Positions 7,732 to 15,737 of a stretch of DNA of 64,000 nt are shown in pieces. The stretch covers positions 118,621 to 182,620 of the forward strand of contig CAYTZH010000004.1 in NCBI GenBank assembly GCA_964442285.1, written 5' to 3'. A program made the translations under genes and the position numbers. This DNA is from CAYTZH01 sp964442285 (GTDB lineage: Bacteria > Myxococcota_A > UBA9160 > JAFDET01). How positions within the stretch are numbered: position 1 is the stretch's first letter; each line of letters starts with the position of its first letter. A model generated the notes under the pieces. That model had not been told where the DNA came from. It ran no database searches and was given only the letters and a program-made list of their open reading frames with translations.

Positions 7732-8502
7732 ATGGATCTGCAGGGGATCGGAGCCGTCGTGACGGGCGGCGCATCGGGGCTCGGCGCGGCGACGGCCCGG
7801 CTGCTGGTGGAGAAGGGCGCGCGGGTCGCGCTGCTCGACCTCCAGGAGGACAAGGGCCGCGAGCTCGCCAAGTCGCTCGGTGACGACGCCATCTTCTGTC
7901 GCGCCAACGTGGCCAGCGAGGAGGACGTGACGGCGGCCCTGGACGAGGCGGTGGAGCGCTTCGGCGGCGTGCGCGCCGCGGTCAACTGCGCCGGCATCGG
8001 CTCCGCCTCGCGGACCATCGATCGCGAGGGCAAGCCCTTCGACCTCGACGTCTTCCGGCGGACGATCGAGGTGAACCTGATCGGCACCTTCAACGTCGTC
8101 CGCCTGGCCGCCGCCCGCATGCTCGCCGGCGAGCCCGACGACCAGGGCGAGCGCGGCTGCGTGGTCAACACGGCAAGCATCGCCGCGTTCGACGGACAGA
8201 TCGGCCAGGCGGCCTACGCCGCGTCCAAGGGCGGCGTGGTGGGAATGACCCTGCCGATCGCGCGCGACCTCGCCAAGTCCGGCATCCGGGTGAACACCAT
8301 CGCGCCCGGCCTGTTCGCGACGCCCCTGCTCATGCTGATGCCCGAGCCCGCGCGTCAGGCCCTGGCCTCCCACGTGCCCTTCCCGCCGCGCCTCGGCGAG
8401 CCGCCGGAGTACGCCGCCCTGGCCTGTCACATCCTCGAGAACCCCATGCTCAACGGCGAGACCATCCGGCTCGATGGCGCCGTGCGGATGCCGCCCCGCT
8501 GA
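7732..8502 (+). CDS. SDR-family 3-hydroxyacyl-CoA dehydrogenase (HSD10-like)
   Basis: 256 residues from ATG 7732, with GAGGAGA upstream. Classical short-chain dehydrogenase: NAD-binding 'TGGASGLGAAT' at residues 11-21, an aspartate after strand 2 ('ALLDLQ', favouring NAD), 'NCAGIG', catalytic Ser in 'NTASIAAFDGQIGQ', and 'YAASKGG'. The 'EVNLIGTFNVVRLAA' and 'MPEPARQALASHVPFPPRLGEPPEYAAL' segments resemble type II 3-hydroxyacyl-CoA dehydrogenase (HSD17B10/FadB2-like), which oxidises 3-hydroxyacyl-CoA in beta-oxidation and branched-chain or steroid catabolism. It fits the acyl-CoA genes elsewhere in the window. The downstream epimerase follows almost without a gap. Confidence 0.92.
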   Translation: MDLQGIGAVVTGGASGLGAATARLLVEKGARVALLDLQEDKGRELAKSLGDDAIFCRANVASEEDVTAALDEAVERFGGVRAAVNCAGIGSASRTIDREGKPFDLDVFRRTIEVNLIGTFNVVRLAAARMLAGEPDDQGERGCVVNTASIAAFDGQIGQAAYAASKGGVVGMTLPIARDLAKSGIRVNTIAPGLFATPLLMLMPEPARQALASHVPFPPRLGEPPEYAALACHILENPMLNGETIRLDGAVRMPPR

Positions 8503-8522
8503 GCGACACGGCCGACAAGCGC

Positions 8523-9434
8523 GTGCTCGTGACCGGGGCCACCGGCCTGGTGGGCGGCCGGCTGCTGCCGGCGCTGCTCGACCGGGGCCACGCGCTGGCG
8601 GCGCTCACGCGACGGCCCGGCGCGGCGGGAGCCGGCCTCGACCCCCGCGCCACGCTGGCGGTCTGGGATGGCCGCCGGATCCCCGCGGAGAGCCTGGCCG
8701 GCGCCCACGCGGTGATCCACCTCGCCGGGGAGCCGGTCTTCGGGGGGCGTCTCACGTCCGCGCGACGGGCGCGCATCCGCGAGAGCCGGGTCGACTCCAC
8801 GCGCTCGATCGTCGCCTCCATGGCCGAGCTGCCCGCCGAGGAGCGGCCGCGGGTCTTCGTCTGCGCCTCGGCGGTCGGCTACTACGGCTCGCGGGGCGAG
8901 GAGCCGCTCGACGAGGTGTCGGCCGCCGGCGACGGCTTCCTGGCCGAGGTCTGCGTCGACTGGGAGGCCGCCGCGGCCCCCGCCGCCGACCTGGGCGTGC
9001 GGCGCGTGAGCCTGCGCATCGGGATCGTGCTCGCGCGCGAGGGCGGCGCCCTGCCGATGATGTGCCTGCCCTTCCGCTTCGGGCTCGGCGGTCGCCTGGG
9101 CGACGGCCGGCAGTGGGTGCCGTGGATCCACGTCACGGACCTCGTGGCCATCGTGCAGCGCGTGCTGGAGGACGAGGGGCTCGAGGGCGCGGTCAACGCG
9201 GTCGGGCCCGAGCCGGTCCGCAACGCCGACCTCACCCGGGCGCTCGCCCGACAGCTGGGGCGGCCCGCGTTCCTGCCCGCGCCGGGCTTCGCGCTGCGCC
9301 TGGCCCTGGGCGAGCTGGCGGACGAGCTGCTGGGGAGTCGCCGCGTGATGTCGCGCAAGCTGCGCGAGCGCGGGTTCGAGTACGCCCACCCGGACCTGGC
9401 CGCGGCCCTCGCCGCGGAGCTCGGTCGGTCCTAG
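8523..9434 (+). CDS. TIGR01777-family NAD-dependent epimerase/dehydratase
   Basis: 303 residues from GTG 8523. Extended SDR fold: 'VLVTGATGLVGGRLL' at the N-terminus, 'AVIHLAGEPVFGGRLTSARRARIRESRVDSTRSIV' (the family hallmark), 'ASAVGYYGSRGEEPLDE', 'IGIVLAREGGALPMM' and 'WIHVTDLVAIV', then a C-terminal DUF1731-like tail. The biochemical role of the family (YfcH, SulA-related) is not settled. No Shine-Dalgarno precedes the GTG. An upstream in-frame CTG at 8499 overlaps the SDR stop as CTGA and would give a natural-looking 'SDTADKRVLVTG' N-terminus (311 aa). The 3' end lies in a repeat at an assembly gap. Confidence 0.9.
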   Translation: MLVTGATGLVGGRLLPALLDRGHALAALTRRPGAAGAGLDPRATLAVWDGRRIPAESLAGAHAVIHLAGEPVFGGRLTSARRARIRESRVDSTRSIVASMAELPAEERPRVFVCASAVGYYGSRGEEPLDEVSAAGDGFLAEVCVDWEAAAAPAADLGVRRVSLRIGIVLAREGGALPMMCLPFRFGLGGRLGDGRQWVPWIHVTDLVAIVQRVLEDEGLEGAVNAVGPEPVRNADLTRALARQLGRPAFLPAPGFALRLALGELADELLGSRRVMSRKLRERGFEYAHPDLAAALAAELGRS

Positions 9435-9610
9435 GCGCGGAGCCCGGTCGGTCCTNNNNNNNNNNNNNNNNNNNNNNNNNNNNNNNNNNNNNNNNNNNNN
9501 NNNNNNNNNNNNNNNNNNNNNNNNNNNNNNNNNNNNNNNNNNNNNNNNNNNNNNNCGCGGCCCTCGCCGCGGAGCTCGGTCGGTCCTAGGCGCGGAGCCC
9601 GGTCGGTCCT
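9401..9610. repeat. Exact 55-bp duplication flanking the N run (contig-end overlap)
   Basis: Bases 9401-9455 are repeated without change at 9556-9610, on either side of 100 N. The duplicated block includes the epimerase stop and a 23-bp tandem repeat (units starting at 9411 and 9434). Identity over exactly 55 bases ending at the gap is what two contigs sharing a 55-mer would leave. Confidence 0.9.
9456..9555. other. Assembly gap, 100 N (probably not a real gap)
   Basis: Standard 100-N spacer between two contig ends that overlap by exactly 55 bases. Merging the overlap would remove the gap, bringing the epimerase stop to within about 190 bases of the next gene's end. Confidence 0.97.
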
Positions 9611-9625
9611 CGGCGCGGAGCGGCC

Positions 9626-10039
9626 TCAGGCGGCCTCGGGGAAGGCGCCGAGCAGGACGTCGCGCACCGGCAGGTCGGCCACCCCGGGCGGGACCTCGAC
9701 GAATCCCAGCCGCACCGGCTCCCGGCCGATCGCGGCGAAGCGTCCCTGGAAGGCCTCCAGCAGGCGCTCGACCACGGACTCGGCCTGGGACCGGTCGACA
9801 TCCGCGAGGAAGAGGACGGCCCGCTCGCGGGTCATCCGGAAGATGGCGTCCTCGATGCGCAGCTCGCTCTCGATGAAGTCGAGCAGGTCCGGCGCCATCA
9901 GGTCGCCCTCGCGGGCGGCGAGCCCGACCACCACCGACGGCAGGCCGTGGCGCGTGGCCAGATCGCGGGTGCGGGCCAGGTGATCGCGCAGCTGGCGCGG
10001 ATCGTCGGCGTCGCGGAGAGGACGGGCTGCCGTAGCCAT
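9626..10039 (-). CDS. Small hypothetical protein, possibly a degenerate GGDEF-like fold
   Basis: 137 residues from ATG 10039. Soluble, with no signal peptide. The sequence 'DLARTRDLATRHGLPSVVVGLAAREGD', then 'IFRMTRERAVLFLADVDRSQAESVVERLLEAFQGRFA' and 'VRLGFVEVPPG' follows the strand-helix order of diguanylate cyclase GGDEF domains. There the central hairpin would be '..GGDEFa.ll...'; here that hairpin reads 'MTRERAVLFL' with the catalytic residues absent. A non-catalytic nucleotide-binding or purely structural role would follow if the fold is right. This is a pattern impression, not a firm homology. It is divergent from the haem A synthase gene. Confidence 0.6.
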   Translation of the reverse strand: MATAARPLRDADDPRQLRDHLARTRDLATRHGLPSVVVGLAAREGDLMAPDLLDFIESELRIEDAIFRMTRERAVLFLADVDRSQAESVVERLLEAFQGRFAAIGREPVRLGFVEVPPGVADLPVRDVLLGAFPEAA

Positions 10040-10139
10040 GGCGACATCCCTATCGTCGCTTCGGCGGGGCGACTGAAGCGTCGCCTCGGCGGGGGCGACG
10101 AGCCGCGAGCATAGCGTGCGCAAGAGCGCGCCGGCTCCT

Positions 10140-11129
10140 ATGGTCCGCCCCGTGGAGCTCTCCCCCGCCGAACGCGACGCCGCGGGACGGCTGTCGATCC
10201 TGGCCGGCATCCTGGTGGCGCTGCTGCTGGGACTGATGGTGCTCGGTGCGCTGGTGCGCGCCCACGGCGCGGGCCTGGCGTGTCCGGACTGGCCGCTCTG
10301 CTTCGGAGAGCTCGTCCCCCAGCTCGACGTCCAGGTAGGCTTCGAGTGGACCCATCGGGTGCTCGCCGGGGGCATCGCCCTGCTCTACGCGGCGCTGGCG
10401 ACGGCGATCCTGCGCCGGCCGGCCCTGGCGCCCCACTGCCGCGGGCCGGTCCTCGTCGGCGGCGCGCTCTTCGTCGTGCAGATCCTGCTCGGGGCCCTGA
10501 CCGTGTGGCAGCTCCTGGCGATCTGGACGGTCACCTCCCACCTCGTGACCGCGAACCTGATCGCGGTCACCGTGGCCCTGATCGCCGTCCGGCTGCGGGA
10601 GCTGGCACGGCCGCCGGAGCCCGTACCGGCCCCGGGACCCGTGGCCCAGTCCATGCTCGCGGTGGGGGGCATCCTGCTCGCGGCGCAGGTGGTCCTCGGC
10701 GGCCTCGTCTCCTCCTCCTACGCGGGCCTCGCCTGTCCCGACTTCCCCACCTGCTTCGGGGGACAGTGGCTGCCCGACGGCCCCCTGCACCACCGCCTGG
10801 AGCTGCACCTGGCCCACCGCTGGAACGGCGTGGCCCTCGTCGGGGTGCTGACCGCCATTGGCGTGGCCCTGCGCCGGCATCCGGGTCTGGGCCGTCTCGC
10901 GGCGCTGCTGGCCGGCCTGGGCCTCGCCCAGGGCGCCGTCGGCATCGCCAACGTGCTGCTGGCGCTCCCCGTGGAGGTGACCGGGCTGCACTCGGCCCTG
11001 GCCGCCGCCCTGGTGCTCACCACCGCCCTCACCCTGCGGCGCGGCTTCGCCCCGGGCACCGCCCTGCAGCCGGGGGCGGCCGGTGCTACATCCCCCGCGT
11101 GCGCGCCTTTCAGATCTTCGCCGCGATGA
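10140..11129 (+). CDS. ctaA: Haem A synthase (COX15/CtaA family)
   Basis: 329 residues from ATG 10140. Eight hydrophobic segments arranged as two four-helix halves. Conserved parts are 'GALVRAHGAGLACPDWPLCFGE' with a cysteine pair, the histidine loop 'VGFEWTHRVLAGG', and in the second half 'GLVSSSYAGLACPDFPTCFGGQW', 'LELHLAHRWNG' and 'VTGLHSALAAAL'. The enzyme converts haem O to haem A in the inner membrane for aa3-type cytochrome oxidase, so the organism is expected to respire oxygen. Both halves keep the CPDxPxCFG cysteine pair. The next gene overlaps its 3' end. Confidence 0.93.
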   Translation: MVRPVELSPAERDAAGRLSILAGILVALLLGLMVLGALVRAHGAGLACPDWPLCFGELVPQLDVQVGFEWTHRVLAGGIALLYAALATAILRRPALAPHCRGPVLVGGALFVVQILLGALTVWQLLAIWTVTSHLVTANLIAVTVALIAVRLRELARPPEPVPAPGPVAQSMLAVGGILLAAQVVLGGLVSSSYAGLACPDFPTCFGGQWLPDGPLHHRLELHLAHRWNGVALVGVLTAIGVALRRHPGLGRLAALLAGLGLAQGAVGIANVLLALPVEVTGLHSALAAALVLTTALTLRRGFAPGTALQPGAAGATSPACAPFRSSPR

Positions 11130-11581
11130 AGCCGGAGGAGGCCGAGCACTTCTTCGGCCACCTGGCCAAGGAGGTCCCGGCGGCCTTCACCCAGGCCCTG
11201 GCCGCCGCCGCGGGTGCCATGCGCGCCCGCCCCGTCTTCCTGCAGCGCCAGCCCTTCCCGAAGCGGGCCGCCGCGGTCCGCCGGGCCCTGTCCCGGGTCG
11301 CGGCGAACCCCCTCGCCGAGGAGCTGCTCGCCGTCTACTTCCTGGAGTGCCGGAAGCCCCTGCTCCTCGAGTGGCTCGACGGCGTGGGCGTGGCCCACGA
11401 GGACGGCGCCCTGAAGGAGGAGCAGCCGCCGGAGCCCGAGGCGGCCGCCCTCGAGACGGCGGTGGCGACGTTCCGGGAGGGCGAGGACGCGGCGGACCGC
11501 CAGCTGCTGCTGCGGGCCTTCGCCGCTCAGGCGGCCATCGACTGGCCCCACCTGGAGAGGCTGGTCGGCGCCGACGCCTAG
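11099..11581 (+). CDS. Hypothetical protein overlapping ctaA
   Basis: 160 residues from GTG 11099; an internal ATG at 11126 overlaps the ctaA stop as ATGA and would give a 151-residue product. No signal peptide or membrane segment. Alanine-rich and helical: 'EEAEHFFGHLAKEVPAAFTQALAAAAGAMRARP', then 'KRAAAVRRALSRVAANPLAEELLAVYFLECRKPLLLEWLDGVG' and a C-terminal acidic helix ending 'AQAAIDWPHLERLV'. I do not recognise a named family. Codon bias and coupling to ctaA support a real gene; a role in haem or cytochrome biogenesis would be guesswork. Confidence 0.7.
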   Translation: MRAFQIFAAMKPEEAEHFFGHLAKEVPAAFTQALAAAAGAMRARPVFLQRQPFPKRAAAVRRALSRVAANPLAEELLAVYFLECRKPLLLEWLDGVGVAHEDGALKEEQPPEPEAAALETAVATFREGEDAADRQLLLRAFAAQAAIDWPHLERLVGADA

Positions 11582-11655
11582 ACCCGGCGCCGGCGAGCCC
11601 TGACCCCGCGGGGGAAGCTTGTTCCCAGCGGGGAGCCCTGTGTCATACTGGACGG

Positions 11656-13329
11656 ATGCGCCAGGCCTCCGAGCGCTCCAACGCCGCGCTCGTGTGGTTG
11701 GTCCCCTTCCTCGCACTCCTCGCGGCCGGTCTCCTGCTGTTCGCCCTGACCGCCTGGATGGAGGGGGCCCGATTCGCGAGTCAGGACGGCTGGCTGTGGT
11801 TCGCGCACCTCGGCTCCGAGGGCGCGCTCCAGAGCCTCTCCAACGCCGCCGAGGTGGTGGCGGCGGTGCTCGGCATCGTGATCACCGTGGTGGCCATCGT
11901 CGTCGAGCTGGCCGCCAACCGGTACACCCCGCGGATCACCCAGCTCTTCGTGCGCGAGCCCATCAACTTCGTCGTCATGGGCTTCTTCGTGCTGACGGCC
12001 CTCTACTGCACCTGGATCTCCGCCACCGTGAGCGCCAACGACCCCACCGTCGACCGGATCCCCACCGGCGGCGTCGGTCTGGCCATGGCGATGGTCAGCC
12101 TCTCCCTGGTGCTGCTGCTGCCCTACTTCGCCTTCGTCTTCGCCTTCCTGCAGCCGGTGAGCATCGTCGACCGCATCCGCGCCCAGACCTTCTCCGTGGT
12201 GCGGCGAGCGACCCGCGGCTATCGCCACGGCCTGCGCCCCCAGGTGGTGACGGGCATCGAGCAGCTCGAGGACGTGGCCATGAACGCCATGGAGCACAAG
12301 GACCGCTCCATCAGCATGGCCAGCGTCGAGGCCCTGTTCCGGCTCCTCCACGACTACGAGAAGGTCCGCGACGAGCTCCCGGATGCCTGGTTCGACCTCG
12401 ACCGCAGCCTGGCCGGCGACCCCGACTTCGTCGCCATGGCGCCCGGCGTCCAGCGCGACCTCACCGACCGCAAGGTCTGGATGGAGATGAAGGTCTTCCG
12501 CCAGTACCACACGATCTTCGTCGAGGCCCTGAACCGCATGCGCGCCATCGCCTACCTGGTGGCGCTCAACACCCACCGCATCGCCAGCGATTCGCGCCAC
12601 GGGCGGCCGGAGGTCTTCGAGCTGTCGGTGCGCTTCTTCAACAGCTACATGCGCGCGGCCATCAACGCCGGCGACGTCCGCACCGCCTACTACACCCTCC
12701 ACCACTATCGCCAGCTGGTGGAGGAGTGCGTGCGCACCGGCACCGGCGAGGAGGCCGTCGAGATGGCCGGCTACCTCCGCTACTACGGACAGGTGGCCTT
12801 CGCCCAGAAGCTGCCCTTCGTGCTCGAGGCCGTGGCCTACGACATCGCCATCATCAATGAGACCGCCTTCGAGTACCACAGCAAGGTGGCGGACGACCTG
12901 CTCGACATCTTCCTGGCCGTGGACAAGGAGACCGACTCGCCGGCCCAGGAGGAGAGCCTCCGCGGCGTGCGTCGCTCCCAGGTGCAGCTGGCCACCTTCT
13001 TCCTGCTGCGGGGCGACGAGGACCGCGCCCGGCGCGTCTTCGAGGACATGCGCCACGAGCGGCCGGAGCGCCTGGCCTCGATCCGCCGCGAGCTGCTCGA
13101 GACCGACTCCCCGGACTACTGGGAGGTGACGGACCGGGGCGTGAACTTCGCCTACCTGCCGCCGGAGCGCCGCGCGCAGCTCGACGTCTTCTTCCGCTGG
13201 TTCGGCGACCGCATCCCGGAGGAGGTCGAGGACGACCACCGACCGGGCCGCAGCACCCCCGAGGATCCCCCGGAGATGCCCGCCCCTGCCGAGCCCCGTC
13301 AATCCGCCCAGCGCCTGCCGGCTGGCTGA
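11656..13329 (+). CDS. DUF2254-like integral membrane protein
   Basis: 557 residues from ATG 11656. The N-terminal quarter holds four hydrophobic segments (about residues 12-36, 65-90, 105-125 and 140-165), including 'AVLGIVITVVAIVVELAANRYTPRITQLFVREPINFVVMGFFVLTALY', characteristic of the DUF2254 predicted membrane proteins. The remaining 390 residues are soluble and helical ('MEMKVFRQYHTIFVEALNRMRAIAYLVAL', 'YYTLHHYRQLVEECVRTG'), reading like helical repeats in the cytoplasm. The function of the family is not known. It is convergent with the anti-sigma/sigma pair; a hairpin lies between. Confidence 0.8.
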   Translation: MRQASERSNAALVWLVPFLALLAAGLLLFALTAWMEGARFASQDGWLWFAHLGSEGALQSLSNAAEVVAAVLGIVITVVAIVVELAANRYTPRITQLFVREPINFVVMGFFVLTALYCTWISATVSANDPTVDRIPTGGVGLAMAMVSLSLVLLLPYFAFVFAFLQPVSIVDRIRAQTFSVVRRATRGYRHGLRPQVVTGIEQLEDVAMNAMEHKDRSISMASVEALFRLLHDYEKVRDELPDAWFDLDRSLAGDPDFVAMAPGVQRDLTDRKVWMEMKVFRQYHTIFVEALNRMRAIAYLVALNTHRIASDSRHGRPEVFELSVRFFNSYMRAAINAGDVRTAYYTLHHYRQLVEECVRTGTGEEAVEMAGYLRYYGQVAFAQKLPFVLEAVAYDIAIINETAFEYHSKVADDLLDIFLAVDKETDSPAQEESLRGVRRSQVQLATFFLLRGDEDRARRVFEDMRHERPERLASIRRELLETDSPDYWEVTDRGVNFAYLPPERRAQLDVFFRWFGDRIPEEVEDDHRPGRSTPEDPPEMPAPAEPRQSAQRLPAG

Positions 13330-13347
13330 GCACGACCGGCCCCACCC

Positions 13348-13367
13348 CCGGATCCCGGAGGATCCGG
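13348..13367. terminator. Hairpin between convergent genes
   Basis: Perfect 7-bp stem CCGGATC / GATCCGG with a 6-base loop, between the DUF2254 stop (13329) and the anti-sigma stop (13420). Suitable as a bidirectional transcription end, though no T-run is present. Confidence 0.45.
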
Positions 13368-13419
13368 AGAGAAGGGTTCGAAGAAATGTGTCATCCGGGA
13401 GAGAGCCCCGGAGCGGGGG

Positions 13420-13674
13420 CTAGCGGGGCTTGCGGACGGCCAGGATGGCGCTGACCAGCGCCTCGGGGGCGTCCTCGGGCGGCTCGCCGCCCGGATTCTG
13501 GTGCTGGCACGCGAGCTTGCCTTGCCGGATGGTCTCCCGGTAGGTCTCCACGTAGTCCACGCACGGCGGGCAGCGCACCAGGTGCTCCTCGAACTCCGCC
13601 GCCTGCTCCGGCGGCACCTCGCCGTCCAGCCAGGCCAGCAGGAAGTCGGCGAACTCCCGGCAGGAGAGGGTCAC
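13420..13674 (-). CDS. Zinc-finger anti-sigma factor (ZAS/zf-HC2)
   Basis: 84 residues from GTG 13674, which overlaps the sigma factor stop as GTGA. Contains the zinc-binding anti-sigma arrangement: Cys5, then 'EEHLVRCPPC' (HxxxCxxC) at about residues 30-39, followed by an amphipathic helix. There is no transmembrane segment, so it is a short soluble ZAS protein that would bind the sigma factor directly and may be redox- or zinc-sensitive. A second Cys-His pair, 'LACQHQ', lies at about residue 55. Position immediately downstream of the ECF sigma gene is the standard operon order. Confidence 0.88.
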   Translation of the reverse strand: MTLSCREFADFLLAWLDGEVPPEQAAEFEEHLVRCPPCVDYVETYRETIRQGKLACQHQNPGGEPPEDAPEALVSAILAVRKPR

Positions 13675-14255
13675 GACGTCTCTCGCAGCGCCGGATCCAG
13701 GACCTCGCGCAGAGCCTGGCGGGCGCGGTGGAGGCGCGTCTTCACGGCGTTGGCGGAGATCCCGAGCATCCCCGCCGTCTCCTGGGTGTCCATCTCTTCG
13801 ATGTCGCGCATCAGCAGTACCTCGCGGTAGCGGTCGGGAAGACGCTCGATCCCCGCCAGCACCAGCTTCCGCACCTCTTCCCGCTCGCTCAGGCGATCCG
13901 GCGACCAGCGCCCCGGCGTGCGCTCGTGGTGGCCGTCCTCGAGGTACTTCGGAAGCAGGTCCTCGATCGACTCCTCGGGCTTCCGCCGGCGCGAGCGGAG
14001 CTTCATCAGAGCCGCGTTCACCACGATCCGGTGCAGCCAGGTTGAGATGCGGGAGCCGCCCTCGAAGTTACCGATGCCGCGGAAGGCCGACACGAAGGCC
14101 TCCTGGACCGCATCCCGGGCGTCGTCGTCGCTGGCCAGGAAGCGGCGGGCCACGGCGAGCATGCGGCCGGTGTTCTCCCGCACCAGGCGCTCGTAGGCGG
14201 CGTCGTCGCCGGCCCTCAGGGCGTCGAGGAAGGGCCCCTCACCCGGATCGTCCAT
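13671..14255 (-). CDS. ECF-type RNA polymerase sigma factor
   Basis: 194 residues from ATG 14255. Region 2 is seen in 'YERLVRENTGRMLAVARRFLASDDDARDAVQEAFVSAFRGIGNFEG' with the '-10'-contacting 'STWLHRIVVNAALMKLRSRRR'. Region 4 is 'IERLPDRYREVLLMRDIEEMDTQETAGMLGISANAVKTRLHRARQALRE', a clear helix-turn-helix. A linker of about 35 residues contains 'SIEDLLPKYLEDGHH', typical of group sigma factors paired with zf-HC2 anti-sigmas. It is co-transcribed with the downstream anti-sigma by a GTGA overlap. Likely autoregulated, but I could not define a promoter motif in the 10-base gap to the ArsC-like gene. Confidence 0.93.
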   Translation of the reverse strand: MDDPGEGPFLDALRAGDDAAYERLVRENTGRMLAVARRFLASDDDARDAVQEAFVSAFRGIGNFEGGSRISTWLHRIVVNAALMKLRSRRRKPEESIEDLLPKYLEDGHHERTPGRWSPDRLSEREEVRKLVLAGIERLPDRYREVLLMRDIEEMDTQETAGMLGISANAVKTRLHRARQALREVLDPALRETS

Positions 14256-14265
14256 CGTGGGGACG

Positions 14266-14652
14266 CTAGCCGGAGCCGTCCGGGGGGTCGAGCAGGGCGA
14301 GCACGGCCTCGGGCGGGCGTCCCAGGGCGGCCCGTCGGCCGCGGATCAGGATCGGCCGCTGCAGCAGCGCCGGCTGGGCCGCCAGGGCGTCGAGGAGGGC
14401 CTCGTCGCCCGCGTCGGCGGCCAGGCCCGCCTCCCGGAAGGCCGCGTCCCCGGTCCGCACCCAGCCGGACACGGGCTGCCCCAGGCGCTCCGCCAGGTCG
14501 GCCAGCTCCCGACGCGACAGCGGGTCGTCCAGGTAGCGCCGCTCCTTGAACACCACGCCCCGCTCCGTGAGCAGCGCGTGGGTCTGGCGGCTCTTCGAGC
14601 AGCGGGGGTTGTGGAGCAGGAGGAGCTCGGCGTCCTTCTCAGGCAATGCCAT
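14266..14652 (-). CDS. ArsC-family arsenate reductase-like protein
   Basis: 128 residues from ATG 14652. Starts 'LLLLHNPRCSKSRQTHALLTERG', the thioredoxin-fold ArsC/Spx signature with the catalytic cysteine in NPRCSKS. It continues with 'RRYLDDPLSRRELADLAERLG' and 'LLQRPILIRGRRAALGRPPEAVLALL', including the conserved RPI segment that binds the oxyanion. The glutaredoxin-dependent family reduces arsenate, but many chromosomal members lie outside ars operons and have other or unknown roles. No ars genes are nearby. It overlaps the creatininase-like gene by 14 bases and probably shares its transcript. Confidence 0.88.
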   Translation of the reverse strand: MALPEKDAELLLLHNPRCSKSRQTHALLTERGVVFKERRYLDDPLSRRELADLAERLGQPVSGWVRTGDAAFREAGLAADAGDEALLDALAAQPALLQRPILIRGRRAALGRPPEAVLALLDPPDGSG

Positions 14653-15616
14653 TGCGGAAGCCCAGCAGCCGGTTGGAGAGCCGGATCATGACCGGGTTCA
14701 GGAAGGCGAAGCGATAGGGCCAGATCGGCGAGTGGCAGTCCGCCGGGCCGATCTTGCCGTCGAGCAGCTCCGTGACCGCCTCCCCGGCGAGCCCGCCCAG
14801 CTTGTCCAGGAAGCGCTCGCCCAGCTCGGCGGAGGCCCCGGCCGGGGCGCCCGAATAGGTCTCCTCGGCGAAGAACTGCAGGCCCACCTTGAACGAGCGC
14901 AGCATGCCGAAGATCCGGCGGGGGTCGTTCCGCTTGCCCTCGGGCGCCGCGAGGCCCCGGGAGGCCAGCCAGGTGTCGACGGTCAGGCGCGGCAGCTGCT
15001 TGTAGTCCGGGTCCACCCAGTCCGGGTGCAGGGCCAGCAGCTGGGAGGTCTCCACGAGACCGCCGTGGGTGTCGCCCGGGAGGTCGGCCCGGTCCACGCC
15101 CTCGAGGTCGCCCAGCACGTCCTCGAGCTCGGAGCTCCCGCCCGTGAGCCGGCCCACCAGGAGCGAGAAGACCGACACCATCCGAAGTCCGTGGCGACGC
15201 CAGACCCGGTCGCAGGCCCGCTCGATGGCCAGGAAGTGGCGCGGACCGCCGTGGAAGTTCGAGATCAGGACGTCCCGGAAGCCCTGAGCCGCCAGGGTCC
15301 GCCCCAGGTCCTCGAGCACCCGCACGGTGGTGGACGGCTGGAAGTGGAGCGAGCCCGGCTGGGGCACCACGTCGGTGGCGGCGTAGAGGAAGGGAAGCTT
15401 GAGGAAGGTGCGCTCGCGGTGGCGGTCGGGCAGGAACTGCAGCATGCGCTCCATCAGGCCCTCGCCCTCCAGGGCGTCGGCCCCCATGGGCAGGTGGGGT
15501 CCGTGGACCTCCAGGGGCGAGCAGGTGAGGAGCACGATGGCGCGGCTCCGGTCGATCCGGTCGAAGGCCGACTTGGTGAGGGCCTCCCAGCGCAGCACGG
15601 TCGGGGGTTCGCTCAT
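14639..15616 (-). CDS. Creatininase-family amidohydrolase-like protein
   Basis: 325 residues from ATG 15616. Carries the family metal and active-site motifs: 'VLLTCSPLEVHGPHLPMGADALEGEGLMERML' (the E-x-H and D region), 'SNFHGGPRHFLAIERAC', and 'GDTHGGLVETSQLLALHPDWVD' with its His and Glu. Known members are creatininase, riboflavin-intermediate amidase ArfB and MftE; the last trims the mycofactocin precursor. No mycofactocin genes are visible, so the specific reaction is open. Binuclear zinc/manganese chemistry in the cytosol is expected. It lies upstream of, and overlaps, the ArsC-like gene. Confidence 0.88.
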   Translation of the reverse strand: MSEPPTVLRWEALTKSAFDRIDRSRAIVLLTCSPLEVHGPHLPMGADALEGEGLMERMLQFLPDRHRERTFLKLPFLYAATDVVPQPGSLHFQPSTTVRVLEDLGRTLAAQGFRDVLISNFHGGPRHFLAIERACDRVWRRHGLRMVSVFSLLVGRLTGGSSELEDVLGDLEGVDRADLPGDTHGGLVETSQLLALHPDWVDPDYKQLPRLTVDTWLASRGLAAPEGKRNDPRRIFGMLRSFKVGLQFFAEETYSGAPAGASAELGERFLDKLGGLAGEAVTELLDGKIGPADCHSPIWPYRFAFLNPVMIRLSNRLLGFRNGIA

Positions 15617-15737
15617 GGCGCCTGCGTAGCGCAGGGCCACCGGCCGGACCAGGGACGCCCGCCCCGGACCGACCCCGGCCGGTGGTCCCCGACGGGCCGA
15701 TGAGCCATCCTGGCCTCCCTGCGACGAAGGAGATGCC

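Noticed and set aside
14266..14652. Arsenic-resistance operon suggested by the ArsC-like gene
   Set aside because: No arsR, arsB/acr3 or arsM nearby; the gene overlaps a creatininase-like gene.
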